Shown here: in pieces, positions 23,965 through 24,899 of the stretch
How the letters are laid out: each line of letters begins with the position of its first letter
How positions within the stretch are numbered: position 1 is the first letter of the stretch
Assembly (NCBI GenBank): GCA_964514145.1
Contig: CAZEPM010000016.1
Location: 1-24,899 of the forward strand
Direction of reading: 5' to 3'
DNA length: 24,899 nt
From: Phocaeicola_A sp964514145
GTDB taxonomy: Bacteria; Bacteroidota; Bacteroidia; Bacteroidales; Bacteroidaceae
Made by a program: the position numbers and the translations under genes
Notes under the pieces: model-generated
The model's input: the letters and a program-made list of their open reading frames with translations, nothing else
Database searches by the model: none
What the model was told of the DNA's origin: nothing

Positions 23965-24002
23965 CTGGAAGTGGTAGACTACTGCTTCCAGATTTATTTT
24001 TG
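23965..24002 (+). terminator. Second plus-strand terminator, just outside the right repeat
   Basis: CTGGAAG (23965-23971) pairs with CTTCCAG (23985-23991), with further inner pairing, followed by ATTTATTTTT. The integrase already has its own terminator, so in the present orientation this one has little to stop. In the flipped orientation it would end the transcript from the relocated outward promoter. Confidence 0.65.
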
Positions 24003-24031
24003 TCACGTTAAATACTCATTTAAACCAATTA

Positions 24032-24113
24032 TATCATAAATAATATGATACTCAAGATAAAATAGCAGAAATATTAAAACAGAAGAGCTGGTACCGTCAG
24101 ATATGATATGATA
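24032..24113. promoter_or_regulatory. TATGATA repeats upstream of the second XRE gene
   Basis: TATCATA (24032-24038) and TATGATA (24044-24050) form an inverted pair with a 5-base spacer. Two further overlapping TATGATA copies lie at 24102-24108 and 24107-24113. They may be operator sites for the regulator encoded next. The region is AT-rich, so chance is possible. Confidence 0.3.
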
Positions 24114-24131
24114 GAAAGGACGGTATTGCTT

Positions 24132-24443
24132 ATGTATGAAAAAGAGTTTGCGCAACGCCTTGCTCAATTACGAACACAAAAGGGTATATCTGCAAGAGAT
24201 ATGAGTCTTTCTATTGGTCAAAACCCCGGCTACATTAACACTATAGAAAACGGAAAATCATTCCCTACAATGGCTAATTTCTTTTATATTTGCGAATTTC
24301 TGAACATAACTCCACAAGAGTTCTTTGATACATCATCAGATAATCCTTCCAAGCTGAGAGGACTAATGGAAAATATTAAAAAGCTAAATGCCCAACAGGT
24401 TGACTCTCTTGCAATCATTGTGGATGGGATGCTCAACAAGTAA
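24132..24443 (+). CDS. XRE-family regulator
   Basis: About 103 residues from the ATG at 24132, preceded by AGAAAGGA. An upstream in-frame ATG at 24108 overlaps that ribosome site and is less likely. The helix-turn-helix is at about residues 7-60: RLAQLRTQKGISARDMSLS then IGQNPGYINTIENGKSFPT, followed by a FFYICEFLNITPQEFF helix typical of Cro/C1 proteins with small C-terminal domains. No link to the switch-controlled block is evident. It reads with the following WYL gene (23-base gap) and is probably resident or flanking DNA. Confidence 0.85.
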   Translation: MYEKEFAQRLAQLRTQKGISARDMSLSIGQNPGYINTIENGKSFPTMANFFYICEFLNITPQEFFDTSSDNPSKLRGLMENIKKLNAQQVDSLAIIVDGMLNK

Positions 24444-24466
24444 ATGGGCTTTAAGAGGATTTATAT

Positions 24467-24899
24467 ATGGAAACTGATCGCCAGTTGAAGATTTTATACC
24501 TATATCAAATATTGCTCCGACATTCTGATGCAGATCACCCTGTCTCTACCAAGGAGCTGATCCACATGATGGGAACCTACCATCAGATCAAACTCCACCG
24601 GACAACCATCCCAAAATACATAGAACTTCTGAATGCCAGTGGACTTGAGGTGCTGGAGATCCGTTCCCGCGAAAAGAAATATTATCTCAATGACCGTCCG
24701 TTTGATCTGCCGGAAGTGAAATTGTTGATTGACGCAGTACAGTCTTCGAAGTTTATCTCTGTCGGCAAAAGCCAAGAACTGATTTCCAAACTGATGACTC
24801 TTACCAATGAGGCAAATGCGGAAAAACTCAAGCGGAACCTGTACGTGACCGGACGTGTCAAATCCGGCAACGAAAAGAGTTACTATATTGTCGAAGCAA
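24467..24899 (+). CDS. WYL-type transcriptional regulator, 5' part (truncated by window end)
   Basis: The reading frame opens at ATG 24467 behind AAGAGGAT and stays open for 144 codons to the window edge. The start METDRQLKILYLYQILLRH, then a winged-helix segment (VSTKELIHMMG, HRTTIPKYIELLNASG) and LPEVKLLIDAVQSSKFIS match the N-terminal half of WYL-domain regulators. These sense ligands or nucleic acids and often sit near defence loci. The WYL domain itself lies beyond the window. It follows the XRE gene by 23 bases. Confidence 0.75.
   Translation, partial: METDRQLKILYLYQILLRHSDADHPVSTKELIHMMGTYHQIKLHRTTIPKYIELLNASGLEVLEIRSREKKYYLNDRPFDLPEVKLLIDAVQSSKFISVGKSQELISKLMTLTNEANAEKLKRNLYVTGRVKSGNEKSYYIVEA

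Noticed and set aside
1..24899. CRISPR arrays, tRNA or rRNA genes
   Set aside because: No regularly spaced direct repeats and no cloverleaf or rRNA-like segments were noticed on either strand.

Overview
The window is an accessory region of a low-to-mid GC Firmicute, probably a gut Clostridium-like lineage (Lachnospiraceae/Oscillospiraceae type). This is inferred from strong AGGAGG ribosome sites, Tn916-type integrase architecture and overall composition, not from a marker gene. No rRNA, tRNA or CRISPR was seen, and no stretch of more than 300 bases lacks a gene.

Layout. From 22510 down to 80, one co-directional minus-strand block of about 22 kb is packed tightly, with several TAATG or ATGA-type overlaps. 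In transcription order it encodes: an XRE-type regulator; a membrane-anchored zinc-ribbon GTPase; a diverged GrpE-like coiled-coil protein; an Hsp70 (DnaK) lacking the helical lid; a second Hsp70 paralogue with wrecked nucleotide-binding motifs; a broken 70-codon gene; an Hsp70-vWA fusion; a large protein with a J-like N terminus lacking HPD, zinc ribbons and FN3-like repeats; a soluble zinc-ribbon GTPase; a GAP1-like GTPase-associated protein; two small acidic proteins sharing a repeated module; a HerA-type ATPase; an Endonuclease_NS_2-type nuclease; a YezG-like immunity protein; a transglutaminase-fold protein; and a YccF membrane protein. Two hairpins (17792-17839 and 6875-6905) may set expression levels along the block.

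Upstream of this block lies a 1.4-kb cassette (22528-23941) bounded by perfect 25-bp inverted repeats. It holds a tyrosine recombinase and, just inside the left repeat, a near-consensus sigma-70/sigma-A promoter (TTGACA-17-TAAAAT) that fires outward across the repeat into the block. This has the structure of a self-contained invertible ON/OFF promoter switch, and the sequence given is in the predicted ON orientation. The terminators are placed as insulation would require: one at the inner right end of the cassette, one just outside its right repeat. To the right, on the plus strand, are an unlinked XRE regulator and the start of a WYL-type regulator that runs off the window.

Working model (inference): a phase-variable, chaperone-and-GTPase-controlled conflict or stress system. 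Hsp70/GrpE/J-like proteins and two GTPases with a GAP1 partner would form the sensing and regulatory core. The HerA ATPase, nuclease (held by its immunity partner), transglutaminase-fold protein and YccF membrane protein are the likely output. The individual families recall the NTP-dependent conflict systems described by Aravind and colleagues, in which GAP1 and double-GTPase families were named. The combination with two additional Hsp70 paralogues and an inversion switch is what merits attention.
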